A stretch of DNA of 64,000 nt from assembly GCA_015075175.1 (NCBI GenBank), contig JABTUV010000007.1, forward strand, positions 174,122-238,121, read 5' to 3'. Shown one piece after another: positions 52,038 through 63,948 of the stretch (positions are counted from its first letter, which is position 1; every line of letters starts with the position of its first letter). The notes below the pieces were generated by a model that was not told where the DNA came from, did not search any database, and was given only the letters and a program-made list of their open reading frames with translations. The position numbers and the translations under genes are program-made. The stretch comes from a bacterium (GTDB lineage: Bacteria; Hinthialibacterota; Hinthialibacteria; H5-UNCL2).

Positions 52038-54700
52038 CGACAGCGACTCCAGCTTCGCCTTCAGCACATCGTATTCGTGTCGGAGAGACGCCGCCTTTTC
52101 GCGTTCTTTTTGCACTACCTCGGCGGGCGCCTTGTTGGTGAAGGTCGGGTTGGAAAGTTTTCCCTCGACGCGCGCCAGGTCCTTCTCCAGCTTCTCGACG
52201 TTCTTGGAGAGCCGCTCGATCTCCCTATGTTTCAGCTCCTCAGACCACAGCAGGACGACTTGTGTTCCATGCACGACCGACACCGACGAGGCGGCGGGAA
52301 CCTCGTCAAGCGCGATCATGCGCCGCTCCGGCTTGATGCGCGTCAGGCGCGCGATGTCGCCAAAGAGGTTGTTCAGCGCCGGCGTCTCGCCGGTGAAGAC
52401 AACTTCCGCGGTCTCCGACGGCGACATCCCGATCTCACCCCGCATGTTGCGAATCGCATACACGTACTGCTCGAAATCGTCAAACTCGCTCTCCAGCGCC
52501 AGGTCCCGCAGCGAGGGCCTTGGGCGCGGATACTCCGCGACCATGATCGACTCCTCGCGCGCCAATCCATGTTGCAGCAGCGCCTGCCAGATTTCCTCGG
52601 TCACGAACGGCACGATGGGATGCAACAGCTTGATGGTCTCACGCAGCACGTAAATCGCGCAGGCCAGCGCCTCGGCGCTCTCGGCGCGGTCCGGGGAATA
52701 CATGCGCGGTTTAAGGAGCTCGAGGTACCAGTCACAGTACTCGTGCCAGAGAAAATGATAAAGCGCGTGGGCTGCGTCGTTGAATCGGTAGCCGTCGAAG
52801 CCCGCGCGCGTCGTTTCGATGACATACTGGAGGCGCGACAGCATCCAGCGGTCCGCCCACTCGCCGCCTCCATGACCGATCCGCTCGATCCGCTCCGCAA
52901 TCGCGCCCGCGTTGGATTCATCAACCTGTGACAACACCAGCCGGTAGGCGTTCCACAATTTGTTGATATAATTGCGATAGCCCTCAATGCGCTTGGTGTC
53001 CAGATTGATGTTGCGGCCCTGTGCGGCCAGAATGGTGAGCGTGAAGCGCATCGCGTCCACGCCGTACTGCGCGATGATCTCCAGGGGATCGACGGCATTA
53101 CCCAGCGACTTGCTCATCTTGCGCCCGTGTTCGTCGCGCACCAGAGCCGTGATGTACACGTCGCGGAAGGGCACGTCGCCCATAAACTTCAGCCCCGCCA
53201 GAATCATGCGCGCAACCCAGAAAAAGATGATATCGTGGGCGGTAATAAGAACGCTGGTGGGATAGAACGTCGCCAGCTCCTTCGTCTTATTCGGCCAGCC
53301 CATGGTCGAAAACGGCCAGAGTTGCGAGCTGAACCAGGTGTCCAGTACGTCTTCGTCCTGGCGGATGTCGGCGGCGCCGCAATGCGCGCAGCGCGCGGGA
53401 TCAGTCTCCTCGACGGTCTCCTTCCCGCAGGCGTCACAGTACCATACGGGAATCCGGTGCCCCCACCAGATTTGCCGGGAAATGCACCAGTCGCGCAAGT
53501 TGTCGATCCATGCGAAATACGTATTCTTCCACTGATCGGGGTGGAAGCAGACGCGGCCGTCCTGGACGGCGCGGCGCGGCTCCACCATCAACGGCCCCAT
53601 GCGCACAAACCACTGGCGCGAGAGAAAAGGTTCGATGTCCGCGTCGCAGCGGTAGCAGGTCCCCACGCGGTTGGGCATCTCCTCGACCTTCAGCAGCAGA
53701 CCCTGGCGGTCCAAATCTCTGACGATCTGTTTCCGGCATTCGTAGCGATCCATGCCCACGTAGGCGCCGGCGGCCTCGGCTATCCGCCCGTCCTTGGTGA
53801 AAATGTTGATTTCCTGCAAACGGTGGCGCTTGCCGATCTCGAAATCATTAATGTCATGGGCGGGCGTCACCTTGAGCGCGCCGGTGCCGAATTGCATGTC
53901 AACATACGAGTCGCCGATGACTATGAGTTCACGGTTGACGATCGGAAGTATGACGCTCGTTCCAATCTTATCTTTATGACGAGGGTCGTCAGGGTTCACG
54001 GCGACGGCCGTATCGCCCAGCATGGTCTCGGGGCGGGTGGTGGCCACGATCAATCCATCGCCGCCGTCGGCGCCCGGGTAGCGAACGTAGTAGAGCTTTC
54101 CCTCGCGGTCGACGTAGTCGACTTCATCGTCCGAGATGGCCGTGCCGCAGCGGGGGCACCAGTTGACCAGATAATCGCCGCGATAGATGAAGCCCTCTTT
54201 ATAGAGTTGCACGAACACCTTGCGCACAGCGGCGGAGAGACCTTCGTCCATGGTAAAGCGCGCGCGCGCCCAATCGCAGCTGCAGCCCATGGTCTTCAGC
54301 TGCTCAATGATGGTGTTGCCGTATTTTTCCTTCCACTGCCAGATGCGCGCGACCAGCTTCTCGCGGCCGAGATCGTGGCGCGTGAGCCCTTCCTTCGCCA
54401 GCGCCTTTTCGACCACGTTTTGGGTGGCGATGCCGGCGTGATCCGTGCCCGGCATCCAAAGCACGTTGTATCCGTCCATACGCTTGTAGCGGCAGAGGAC
54501 GTCCTGCAAGGTGTTATTGAGCGCGTGGCCCATGTGGAGAATGCCGGTGACGTTGGGCGGAGGAATCACAATTGAGAAGGGCGGTTTCCGGCTCTCGACA
54601 TCGGCGTGAAACAAGTCGCGCGAGAGCCAGAAGTCGTACCATTGCTGACGCGACGCATGGGGATCGAAGGTCTTGGGGATTTGCGTCGGGCGCGTGGCGC

Positions 54701-54704
<4 letters not shown>
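52035..54704 (-). CDS. valS: Valyl-tRNA synthetase
   Basis: 889-aa class I synthetase that charges tRNA-Val and edits threonine. IPPPNVTGILHMGHALNNTL holds the HIGH motif as HMGH, and DEHGRKMSKSLGNAVDPLEI the KMSKS motif. The insertion editing domain has ATTRPETMLGDTAVAVNPDD, and NWCPRCGTAISDDEVDY is the Zn-like pair. The C-terminal coiled coil (LSKNVEKLEKDLARVEGKLS) is present, showing a full-length bacterial enzyme. ATG 54704 overlaps the cimA stop (ATGA), so both are co-transcribed. TAG stop is provided by repeat A. Confidence 0.96.
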
Positions 54705-56283
<1,579 letters not shown>

Positions 56284-56422
56284 GCCCATCCCTCCTGGCC
56301 GGATTTCGAGGGTACTCCGGTCGAAAAATCGAATCGGCTAGATTAGGGAAGAAGCCCGCCGTTTGCAAGGAGTTTCTGGACTCCGCCCGTAGTTGCGCGG
56401 CGCGCGGCGCAACTACGGCAGC

Positions 56423-56442
56423 GGTGCGCGATGCGCACCCTA
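56423..56442 (-). repeat. Repeat A copy supplying a stop codon
   Basis: On the minus strand TAGGGTGCGCATCGCGCACC, whose TAG ends the CDP-alcohol phosphotransferase gene. Confidence 0.85.
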
Positions 56443-57474
56443 CGGTTGGCCGGCGGCAGCGGTGCGTGTGCGAAAATGGAAACCGATGATGCGCCCGTCG
56501 GCATCCTCTTCCCAGCGGTCGAACACCAAGTGGGGATAGTACTCGTGGAACATCCTGATCAGGTCGTTCTTGCGCGTGGTGTCGCCCTTCTCGATCGGCG
56601 ACGCTTCCAGCGAAACATAATAGAAGCCCTGGCCCAGGTTCTCCGGCTCCTGCCATTCCTCCGATTCCAGCGTAAACTTGACGCGCACGCTGGCGGGGAC
56701 TTCGGATCCGCCCCAGTGCGAGCCGACTACGGCGTAACCGATCAGAAGCACGATAATCAGGCCGATCTTGATGTCATAGGCGGCGGTGGCGCGTCGATGG
56801 TCCCAGAAGATGACGCGCAACAGCTTGCGCATGTGTCCGTACACGGGTTTCTTCTGGATGGCGGCGCCTTCCAGGTTGAGATAGGTGTGCCAGACGCGAT
56901 GAATCCAGGTGAGCGTACCCAGGACCGCCAGAATCCAGAGGGCCATCTGCATGCCGGCCTTGCCCAGGATGCCGCCGACGATCAGGATGCCGATGCGCTC
57001 GGGGCGCTCGCAAAAACCGACCCGGCAGTTCTCGATGATGCACTCGGCGCGGGCGCGCGTGTAACTGACCAGTGCCGAGCTGCCCAGCGCCCACACCGCC
57101 AGGGCCAGGTAGAGGAAATCCGACACGGAGGCGTAAAACCAGACCAGGCCGCCGAAGATGAAGAAGTCCGAGATGCGGTCCAGGGTGGAGTCCCAGAAGG
57201 CGCCGAAGCGGGTCGCATGTCGGTTCCGGCGGGCGACCGCGCCGTCCAAAACATCAAATAAACTGGAGCCCAGAAGGACCAAGGCGCCCAGACGGAAGTG
57301 GCCGCTTCCGAAGGCGATCCCGCAGCCCAGCGCCAGAAAGGTTCCCACCAGCGTGAGCGAGTTGGGCGAGATGTGGTCGCCCAGATGATGGACGAGAAAA
57401 TCGCGAAAGGCGGACAGCACCGAGCCGACCGCTCCGGTCCAGGTGAAACGACGACCGCTCGCCGGTCGGTTCAT
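56440..57474 (-). CDS. CDP-alcohol phosphatidyltransferase family protein
   Basis: 344-aa inner-membrane enzyme. SSLFDVLDGAVARRNRHATR with FGAFWDSTLDRISDF gives the full D-x2-DG-x2-AR-x8-G-x3-D-x3-D signature that binds CDP and metal. About six membrane helices around it (SLTLVGTFLALGCGIAFG; FFIFGGLVWFYASVSDFLYL; ALAVWALGSSALVSYTRARA; IGILIVGGILGKAGMQMALW), and a soluble tail of about 100 residues (VPASVRVKFTLESEEWQEPE). The next upstream gene on this strand is inositol-phosphate synthase, which suggests an inositol head group, but the family also makes other phospholipids. ATG 57474. Confidence 0.88.
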   Translation of the reverse strand: MNRPASGRRFTWTGAVGSVLSAFRDFLVHHLGDHISPNSLTLVGTFLALGCGIAFGSGHFRLGALVLLGSSLFDVLDGAVARRNRHATRFGAFWDSTLDRISDFFIFGGLVWFYASVSDFLYLALAVWALGSSALVSYTRARAECIIENCRVGFCERPERIGILIVGGILGKAGMQMALWILAVLGTLTWIHRVWHTYLNLEGAAIQKKPVYGHMRKLLRVIFWDHRRATAAYDIKIGLIIVLLIGYAVVGSHWGGSEVPASVRVKFTLESEEWQEPENLGQGFYYVSLEASPIEKGDTTRKNDLIRMFHEYYPHLVFDRWEEDADGRIIGFHFRTRTAAAGQP

Positions 57475-57556
57475 AGCGGTCCCCCAATCGACGTGGCCGC
57501 CCGCGCCGGGGAGGAAAAACGAAGGCGGATCCAGAGGTTTTCCGGGCGCGACCCAC

Positions 57557-57645
57557 CTGTCCTCTCGATACGCGGCCCAAAGTGACACCTCGCATCAAGG
57601 CAACACGCTCGTCGGGCCGCTACTGGAGGACTCGGTTCTTTTTCC
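57557..57645. repeat. Dispersed repeat C, copy 4
   Basis: CTGTCCTCTCGATACGCGGC to CGGGCCGCTACT-x-GAGGACTCGG plus TTCTTTTT, closely matching copy 1 (43-125). Lies in the 336-base gap between the CDP-alcohol and inositol-phosphate genes; no gene otherwise. Confidence 0.8.
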
Positions 57646-57810
57646 TCGCGCCACCCTGCCACCGCCCGATCTCGGAACGGGTCCCCCTCCATCCGACCGG
57701 CACGCTCGACCGGCTCAGGCCGGCGGATCCCCAGGCGGCTGAACGGCGTCCGCGCCAATTCGGGCGCCAGGGCGGCCAGCCAGAGGCGGGAAGAGACGGC
57801 ACTTGCGCGT

Positions 57811-58914
57811 TCAGCGTTCACGTTTGCCGGCGATGAACTCTTCTACCATGATGCGGGCCTGGCTGTCGGGGTATTGCTTGGGAGGATGCTTCATCAGATA
57901 GGCGGAGACGGACTCCAGGGGTCCGCCCACCCCCCGCTGGCGCGCCAACTGGCAGCAGCGGATGGCATCGATGGTCACGCCCGCGCTGTTGGGCGAATCC
58001 TCGACCGACAGCCGCAACTCCATATCCATGGGCACGCCGCCGAACCCGCGCCCCTCCAGGCGCAGGAAGCAGACCTTGTTGTCATTCTGCCAGGGCACGT
58101 AGTCCGAAGGGCCGATGTGGATGTTTTCCCAGGCCAGGGGCTGGTCCAGGATCGACTGGACGGCGGCGGTCTTGCTCTTGCACTTGCTCTTGGTGCGTTC
58201 GTGGTTGAGCATGTTGAGAAAGTCGGTGTTGCCGCCGGTGTTGAGCTGGTAGGTGCGGTCGATCTTGACGCCGCGCTCGACGAAGAGGCGAGCCAGAGCG
58301 CGATGCACGATGGTGGCGCCGATCTGGGACTTGACGTCGTCGCCCACGGCCGGGACCCCCGCCTTCTTGAACTTCTCCCCCCACTGCGGATCGGATACCA
58401 CGAGTACCGGGATGCAGTTGACCACGGAAACGCCGACGTCCAGGCAGCACTGGATGTAAAAACGGGCGGCTTCTTCAGAGCCGACCGGCAGGTAGATCAT
58501 GCAGATGTCGGCGCCGCTGTCGGCCAGGACCTTCTTGACGTCAACCGGTTTGGCGTCCGCAGGCAGGAAGCGGCGGTCGTCGGGATAGTCCTTCATGTGG
58601 TCGGAGACGCCGTCCATGAGGGGACCCATTTGCACCACGACCGGACTCTCGGGCAGGCGGGGCCCGACGTTCCGGGTGCAATTGGGGCGGGCGTAGATGG
58701 CTTCGTGCAGGGGACGGCCGACTTTGCGGCGGTCGATGTCGAAGGCAGCCACGGCTTCTATGTCCTCGGGTCGATAACCGCCCAGGTTTACGTGCATCAA
58801 GCCGAGTCCGGCTTCATCTTCCTTCATGCCGCCGACCCGGTAGTAATTGATGCCTTGCAGGAGCGAGCTGGCGCAGTTCCCGACCCCGACAATGGCAATG
58901 CGGATTTTGCCCAT
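57811..58914 (-). CDS. ino1: Myo-inositol-1-phosphate synthase
   Basis: 367-aa NAD-dependent enzyme converting glucose-6-phosphate to inositol-1-phosphate. IAIVGVGNCASSLLQGINYY is the NAD loop; GADICMIYLPVGSEEAARFY, PAVGDDVKSQIGATIVHRAL (catalytic Lys), QLNTGGNTDFLNMLNHERTK and DNKVCFLRLEGRGFGGVPMD are the family motifs; the closing DSPNSAGVTIDAIRCCQLA is typical of the bacterial/archaeal type seen in Actinobacteria. ATG 58914 has GGAGGA upstream; an in-frame extension to 58962 has no homology. Adjacent to a CDP-alcohol phosphotransferase, so it may provide inositol phosphate for a lipid. Confidence 0.94.
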   Translation of the reverse strand: MGKIRIAIVGVGNCASSLLQGINYYRVGGMKEDEAGLGLMHVNLGGYRPEDIEAVAAFDIDRRKVGRPLHEAIYARPNCTRNVGPRLPESPVVVQMGPLMDGVSDHMKDYPDDRRFLPADAKPVDVKKVLADSGADICMIYLPVGSEEAARFYIQCCLDVGVSVVNCIPVLVVSDPQWGEKFKKAGVPAVGDDVKSQIGATIVHRALARLFVERGVKIDRTYQLNTGGNTDFLNMLNHERTKSKCKSKTAAVQSILDQPLAWENIHIGPSDYVPWQNDNKVCFLRLEGRGFGGVPMDMELRLSVEDSPNSAGVTIDAIRCCQLARQRGVGGPLESVSAYLMKHPPKQYPDSQARIMVEEFIAGKRER

Positions 58915-59021
58915 ACGCAGAAATGTCCTCCACGCGACGAGTTGGTATGGTATGAAAGGCAACGAACCTAACCGAATGCGACAATCAACCTACACCAAAC
59001 AACTCCAACGTTCAAGACGGT

Positions 59022-60949
59022 TTATCCCGGCGCAGGCGGGGGGGGAGGAGCCGGCAGCACAAGGCTGGCGCGGGCGCCGCCGTCGGGCAGGTTCTCCATT
59101 TGCAACCGGCCGCCGTGCACTTCCTCGACGATTTGCTTGACCCAGGACAAGCCCAGCCCCGTCCCACCGGCGCTCTTGGTGGAATAGCCGCGACTGAATA
59201 TCGTTTTCATCTCCCAGGCTTCCAGGAGTCGGCCGGAGGGGTCGCGCACTCCCGGACCGTTGTCGCTGACGGAGATGCGCCAGCCGTCGCGCCCGTCGCC
59301 GGCGACCCGCACCTGGACGCGGGGTTCCGCCGTACCGCCTGCCAAGACCGAATCCACCGCGTTGGAGAGCAGGTTGTAGAGCGCCAGCGACAAGAGGCGG
59401 GCCTCGCCGATGTAAGGGGAAGCCGGGGTCTCGCGGGCCAGTTCCAGGCAGACCCGCCGCGAGGTGGAACGCCGAAACAGATCGCAGACGTTCTCCGCCA
59501 GCTCTCCCAGATCCAAGGGGGCCATGGTGGGACGTTCCGCGTAGCCGTAGGCCCGGTAAAGCTCCACCAACTCCTGCAGGAGTCGAAAAGTGTGAATCAG
59601 ACCGTCCAAGGCGGACTGGGCGGCGGCGCCTCGATGCGGATCGAAAGTCAGAAGGCCGCGCTCGCGGGCTTTTTCCAGGGTAGCCAGGTCCCAGCGGGCG
59701 GTCGCGATCACGTTGGTCAGGTCGTGGCCCATGTTGGTCGCCAGGTGGATGCCGACGGCGGTTTTTTCACGCTCCAGGAGCATTTCACGGTGTCGGGCGC
59801 GCAGCAGGAAGTTATCGAGCGCCTGCGCGATGGCGCCGTAGAAACGGGGATCGAGCCGCCGGGCGGCATTCGGATCGTTCCAGGCCAGGACCAATGCGGC
59901 GCCATCGCCGGTTTCCGCCGAGAGAGGCAGGAGCAGGACGGGACGGCCCGTCGGCACGCCGGCGTCGCCGGGACAGAGTTCCTCGGAACGGACCGGCCGC
60001 CCCGCCAGGTCCAACGCCAACCGCGGCAGGACGGCGGGCAGGAAGGCGTCGCCCTCGTGACGCTCGACGCTGCGCACGAGCTGGCCGCTGGAACGCTCCA
60101 GCATGTAGAGGGCGCCCTGGCCGGCGCCCGTCTCGCGCAAGAGAAACCCCAGGGCGGCGGCCGTCCCCGCCTCGTGGTCCCCGCGTGATGACTCCGCCTC
60201 CGACAGGAGCGAGGAAAGCCGCGCCGAGAGGTCCGCCCGGTAGGCGTTGATGGCCAGCCGGTTGTAGCTCTCTTCCAGAAGCGATCCGCCCGGCGGAATC
60301 ACCGCTTCCGCCGCGCCGAAGGGCATGTCCAGATGAGTGGAGACATTGAGGAGGGGCCGCAACAGCGAGCGTTGCACCAGCCCCGCCGCCAGCGCAACCG
60401 CAGCCATGAACAGCGCCGCAATCGCCCAGAACGTGACGACCAGCCGCGACAGCCCCACCACCTCCGGCGGCGTGGTGTAGTACAACTGCAAGTACCCGTT
60501 TTCCACCGGAACCCGGTAGAACGAGTTGAAGCGGCGCGAGATGAAGCAATTGGAGAAGCCGTTGCGGGCGCGAAACTTGTCGTAGTTATAGCGCTCCAAC
60601 TCGGGCGTGGGGCGCACCTCCTCGGTGCGTTGATCGGCGTAACGGTAGTAGGCGTAACCATAGAAAAAGAGATCGGGGCTGTCGATCACGGCGTTGAGCC
60701 GCTGCACGACCGTGAGATGTACGGCGGGCTGGGTGCGATGCAGGAACTCGGCCTGAAAGAAGCGGGCATGGTCGGTGAAGTGCTTGAGGATGCTCTTGTC
60801 GGCGAGGATGAGGTCAGCCTTCTGGCCGTTGAAGATAGGTCGAGGGACCCAGCGCCGAGGCCGTCCACAAGCAGCACGCCCAACCAGAGGAGGGCATAGA
60901 GCAGGGTGCGGCGGCGGCCCCAGAGGGAGACGGCGCGGGCGCTCCTCAC
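59022..60949 (-). pseudogene. Sensor histidine kinase, one frame break near the N terminus
   Basis: Membrane kinase of about 642 aa. Helix 1 (TLLYALLWLGVLLVDGL) is in the frame from the GTG at 60949; a lost T near 60836 shifts into the main frame (FNGQKADLILADKSILKHFT). A periplasmic sensor region follows (YYRYADQRTEEVRPTPELER), then helix 2 (VVTFWAIAALFMAAVALAAG), a GAF-like region (RPVRSEELCPGDAGVPTGRP), the phosphoacceptor region with NMGHDLTNVIATARW, and the ATPase with N box LYNLLSNAVDSVL, G1 VSDNGPGVRD and G2 GTGLGLSWVKQIV. No response regulator is in the window. Start overlaps the stop of the upstream glycosyltransferase gene. Confidence 0.85.
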
Positions 60950-62067
60950 CGGCGGGCCTCCCCGGCCAGCACGCGGCGATACAGGTCGAGCACCTGGTCG
61001 CCCATGACGCGGGCGGAGAACTCGGCGTGGACGCGGCGGCGGGCGGACTCGCCCATGCGCCGGCGGGTCGCCTCGTCGGCCAACAGCACATTGAGCGCCT
61101 CCGCCAGCGCCACGCTGTCGCCCACGGGCACGATCAACCCTGTCTCGCCGTGTCGGTTCACGTAGGGCACCCCGGTGTCCAGCGCGGTCGAGACGACCGG
61201 CAGCCCGCACGCGCCCGCCTCCAACTGCACGATCCCGAACGACTCGCTGCGATGCGTACTGGGCAGGCAGAACACATCCGCCGCGTAGTAATAGGGAACC
61301 ACCGAATCCACCTGCCCGATGAAGTGAACCCGTTCCCGGTGCGGCAGGGTGCGATGCAACTTGAGATACTCCGTCTGCATGGGGCCGCCTCCCACCACCA
61401 GAAGGTGCCCTTCCACCCTCTCCATCGCCGACAACAGCACCGACAGGCCTTTATAGTAGCACAGACGGCCCACGAAGAGCACCCGCCGGCCCGGATAGCG
61501 TTCGGCGATGCGTTGGGAGGCTTCGCGCACCTGTTCGGTGCGTTCGAAGTGCGAGAGATCGATGCCGGGGGAGATCACCTCGCAGCGGTCGGCGAAGCGT
61601 CGCAGCATGGGAGACGAGGCCAGGTAATTGGGCGAGGTGGCGATGATGCGGTCGGCCGAGGCCAGGAAGCGGCGCTGGATGGGCGCGTAGAGCCGGTAGC
61701 TTCGGGCCTGTCGCACCACGTCGGAATGGTAACTGACAATCACGCGCCCCGGGGGCCGGGCCAGTAGATGCGCGACCTCGGCGGTGGGAATGGGCGCGTG
61801 ATAGTGCAGGATGTCCACGTGGTAACGCCGCAGCGCGAGTGGAAAACCGGGCGAGAGCGGCGCGGACATAAACCGCCCCAAATCCGCCACCTTGTGCACC
61901 TCGATGCCCTCCACTTCCACCGTCTCGTTCTTCCAGTTGCGATTGGAGATGAGGACCCTGATGCTGTCGCAGTAGTCACGCGTGGCCTGAATGAGCGTGT
62001 ACATGTGGGTCTCGATGCCGCCCACGGTGGGAGGGTAGAAGTCCTTATAGATGTGCAGGATGCGCAT
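60946..62067 (-). CDS. Family 4 (GT-B) glycosyltransferase
   Basis: 373-aa GT-B enzyme. MRILHIYKDFYPPTVGGIET is the typical N terminus with GG loop; VIVSYHSDVVRQ; ISPGIDLSHFE; VLFVGRLCYYKGLSVLLSAM is the donor-binding strand; RSESFGIVQLEAGACGLPVV is the E-x7-E motif of the family; and a coherent C terminus. Probably adds mannose, glucose or GlcNAc to a lipid or glycan. With the inositol genes two kb away it could be a phosphatidylinositol mannosyltransferase, but this cannot be shown. ATG 62067. Its stop overlaps the kinase start. Confidence 0.9.
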   Translation of the reverse strand: MRILHIYKDFYPPTVGGIETHMYTLIQATRDYCDSIRVLISNRNWKNETVEVEGIEVHKVADLGRFMSAPLSPGFPLALRRYHVDILHYHAPIPTAEVAHLLARPPGRVIVSYHSDVVRQARSYRLYAPIQRRFLASADRIIATSPNYLASSPMLRRFADRCEVISPGIDLSHFERTEQVREASQRIAERYPGRRVLFVGRLCYYKGLSVLLSAMERVEGHLLVVGGGPMQTEYLKLHRTLPHRERVHFIGQVDSVVPYYYAADVFCLPSTHRSESFGIVQLEAGACGLPVVSTALDTGVPYVNRHGETGLIVPVGDSVALAEALNVLLADEATRRRMGESARRRVHAEFSARVMGDQVLDLYRRVLAGEARR

Positions 62068-62114
62068 TGGGTGAGAGTAGGGCGAAAGGGCCTTGCGCGC
62101 AAGCGTCGCGACGG

Positions 62115-62205
62115 GTGTGGAGTGCGGCTGCTTGCTGCCGCATGGGTTATACGGAGTGCGCCGGAGACCCACCCGACCGGCGACTGAAAGTCGCCGCCAC
62201 GGGCG
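62115..62205. repeat. Hairpin repeat H pair
   Basis: GTGCGGCTGCTTGCTGCCGC (62122-62141) and GGCGACTGAAAGTCGCC (62178-62194), in the gap between hflX and the glycosyltransferase. The first resembles the inverse of 34446-34463. Confidence 0.6.
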
Positions 62206-62211
62206 GAGCGC

Positions 62212-63474
62212 CTATACAACAAAGGGGAGAAAGGGGCCGGCCAGGGCCTCGGGCACACGCGCGCGCAGGCGGTGTCCCGCCTCTTCCGCCGCTTCGTCCA
62301 GCACCTGCCCGGATTCATAGAGGAGCGCCCGCAAGCGTCCCTCGGTGTGGGGCAGCAACAGCAGCAGTTCCCGCTCGCGGGGACGGCTGAGGCGGTTCAA
62401 CTCGGAGAGCAACGCCTCCATGCCCTCGCCGGTCAGCGCCGACACGGCCACGGCGGGCGCATGGCGGCGCAACAGCTGCTCGGAAACGACCGGCGCCTGG
62501 TCGCGCTTGTTAAACACCGTCAGCATGGGCCGCTCCAACAAGCCCAGATGCTGCAGGATGGCGAAGACGGCGCTCATCTCCTCCTCCAGGCGGGGAGAGG
62601 AGAGATCGACCACGTGCAGCAAGAGGTCGGCAAAGGTGATCTCCTCCAGCGTGGCGGCAAACGCCGCCTCCAGGGAGCGCGGCAGGTCGGTGATGAACCC
62701 GACCGTATCGGAGACGAGCAGGCTGTGGCCGTCGTCGAAGTCGAGCCGGCGCGTGGTGGGGTCCAGCGTGGCGAAGAGTTCGTCGGCGGCGTAGACCTGG
62801 CTGTGGGTGAGGCGATTGAGCAGGGTGGACTTGCCGGCGTTGGTATAGCCCACGATGCCGGCCAGCGGCAGCCGGCTGCGCTGGCGGCGCCGGCGCTGCT
62901 CGGCGCGCACGCTGCGGATTTGTTCCACTTCCTCCTTCAGGCGCGCGATGCGCCCGCGGATGCGGCGCCGGTCCATTTCCAGCTTGGTCTCGCCCGGACC
63001 GCGCGTGCCGATGCCGCCGCCCAGCCGGGAGAGAATCGTGCCCCGCCCCGTCAAGCGCGGCAGGAGATAGCGCATCTGCGCCAGTTCGACCTGAATCTTG
63101 CCGTCGCGGGTGTGGGCGTGCTGGGCGAAGATGTCCAGAATCAGAGCCGTACGGTCCAGGACCAGGCAGCCGACGGCGGATTCCAGGTTGCGCTGTTGGA
63201 CGGGCGACAGATCGTTGAGAAAGAGGACGAGGTCGGCGCCGTGGCGACGGGCAAGGTCGCGCAGTTGGGCGGCCTTGCCGCGGCCAAAAAAATGACTGGC
63301 GGTCGGCGCCTCGCGCTGCTGCACGAGTCGATCCACCTGACGGGCGCCGGCGGTCTCCGCCAGACGCCCCAGCTCATCCATGCGTCGATGGAAATCGAGC
63401 ACGTCCACCTGGGGCAGGCAAAGCCCGGCAAGGATGGCCGTCTGCCTGGGCGCCCCGGACGATGATTGACGCAA
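62212..63474 (-). CDS. hflX: GTPase HflX
   Basis: 420-aa ribosome-binding GTPase that splits stalled or hibernating ribosomes. N-terminal domain (HFFGRGKAAQLRDLARRHGA, the family's F-I-G-x-G-K motif), linker with GGIGTRGPGETKLEMDRRRI, G1 GIVGYTNAGKSTLLNRLTHS, G3 DTVGFITDLP, G4 FNKRD, and the C-terminal helices. TTG start at 63474, 26 bases after hfq. hfq-hflX is a conserved bacterial pair. Confidence 0.95.
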   Translation of the reverse strand: MRQSSSGAPRQTAILAGLCLPQVDVLDFHRRMDELGRLAETAGARQVDRLVQQREAPTASHFFGRGKAAQLRDLARRHGADLVLFLNDLSPVQQRNLESAVGCLVLDRTALILDIFAQHAHTRDGKIQVELAQMRYLLPRLTGRGTILSRLGGGIGTRGPGETKLEMDRRRIRGRIARLKEEVEQIRSVRAEQRRRRQRSRLPLAGIVGYTNAGKSTLLNRLTHSQVYAADELFATLDPTTRRLDFDDGHSLLVSDTVGFITDLPRSLEAAFAATLEEITFADLLLHVVDLSSPRLEEEMSAVFAILQHLGLLERPMLTVFNKRDQAPVVSEQLLRRHAPAVAVSALTGEGMEALLSELNRLSRPRERELLLLLPHTEGRLRALLYESGQVLDEAAEEAGHRLRARVPEALAGPFLPFVV

Positions 63475-63500
63475 AGGCTCGACGCGTGCCGTGGCTGGTG

Positions 63501-63797
63501 TTACGGCCGTCGCAGATCACTCCCCGCCTGGACCGCCGCCGCCTGCCGCGCCTGCTGCAGACCGTCGTTCCAGCGTACCAGCGTTCGCGGCGCCGGCGCC
63601 ACCGTCGCAATCGAGTGCTTGTACACCAGGTACTGCTCTTCCTTCTCCGGGTTGAAGAGGATCACCGTGAAGCTGTCAAAGGCCGAAATCTTGCCTGCCA
63701 GCTCCGATCCGTCCACCAAGTGGAAGGTGAGAATTGTGTGGTCCTTGCGGGCCTGATTGAGAAAACTGTCTTGAATATTCAACGCCGACTTCGCCAT
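63501..63797 (-). CDS. hfq: RNA chaperone Hfq
   Basis: 98-aa Sm-like protein that pairs small RNAs with mRNAs. MAKSALNIQDSFLNQARKDH is the normal start with QDxFLN; LTFHLVDGSELAGKISAFDS and FTVILFNPEKEEQYLVYKHS carry the Sm1/Sm2 motifs (F-D-S-F, YKH). The C-terminal tail (APAPRTLVRWNDGLQQARQA) is short. ATG 63797 chosen by homology; the open frame continues upstream without homology. First gene of hfq-hflX. Its presence suggests sRNA regulation. Confidence 0.95.
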   Translation of the reverse strand: MAKSALNIQDSFLNQARKDHTILTFHLVDGSELAGKISAFDSFTVILFNPEKEEQYLVYKHSIATVAPAPRTLVRWNDGLQQARQAAAVQAGSDLRRP

Positions 63798-63833
63798 CAC
63801 TTCCCCCATTCCGAAGAAGAGGTCATTTTGGAG

Positions 63834-63862
63834 AGTGTAGCATACCGGAACTGGAGGCGCAA
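63834..63862 (-). promoter_or_regulatory. Candidate promoter of hfq-hflX
   Basis: On the minus strand TTGCGC (63862-63857), 17 bases, TACACT (63839-63834), about 37 bases upstream of the hfq start. Confidence 0.45.
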
Positions 63863-63948
63863 TGCCAGAACGTTTTTTTTGTGCTAGCATGGGCTCTGGG
63901 TGGGCGCCCCCCGGGAGACCGCCGCACGACCAAGCCGATCACGACGGA

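Noticed and set aside
63501..63890. Longer Hfq start at 63890
   Set aside because: Extra 31 residues lack homology and overlap the promoter; 63797 gives the family-typical N terminus.
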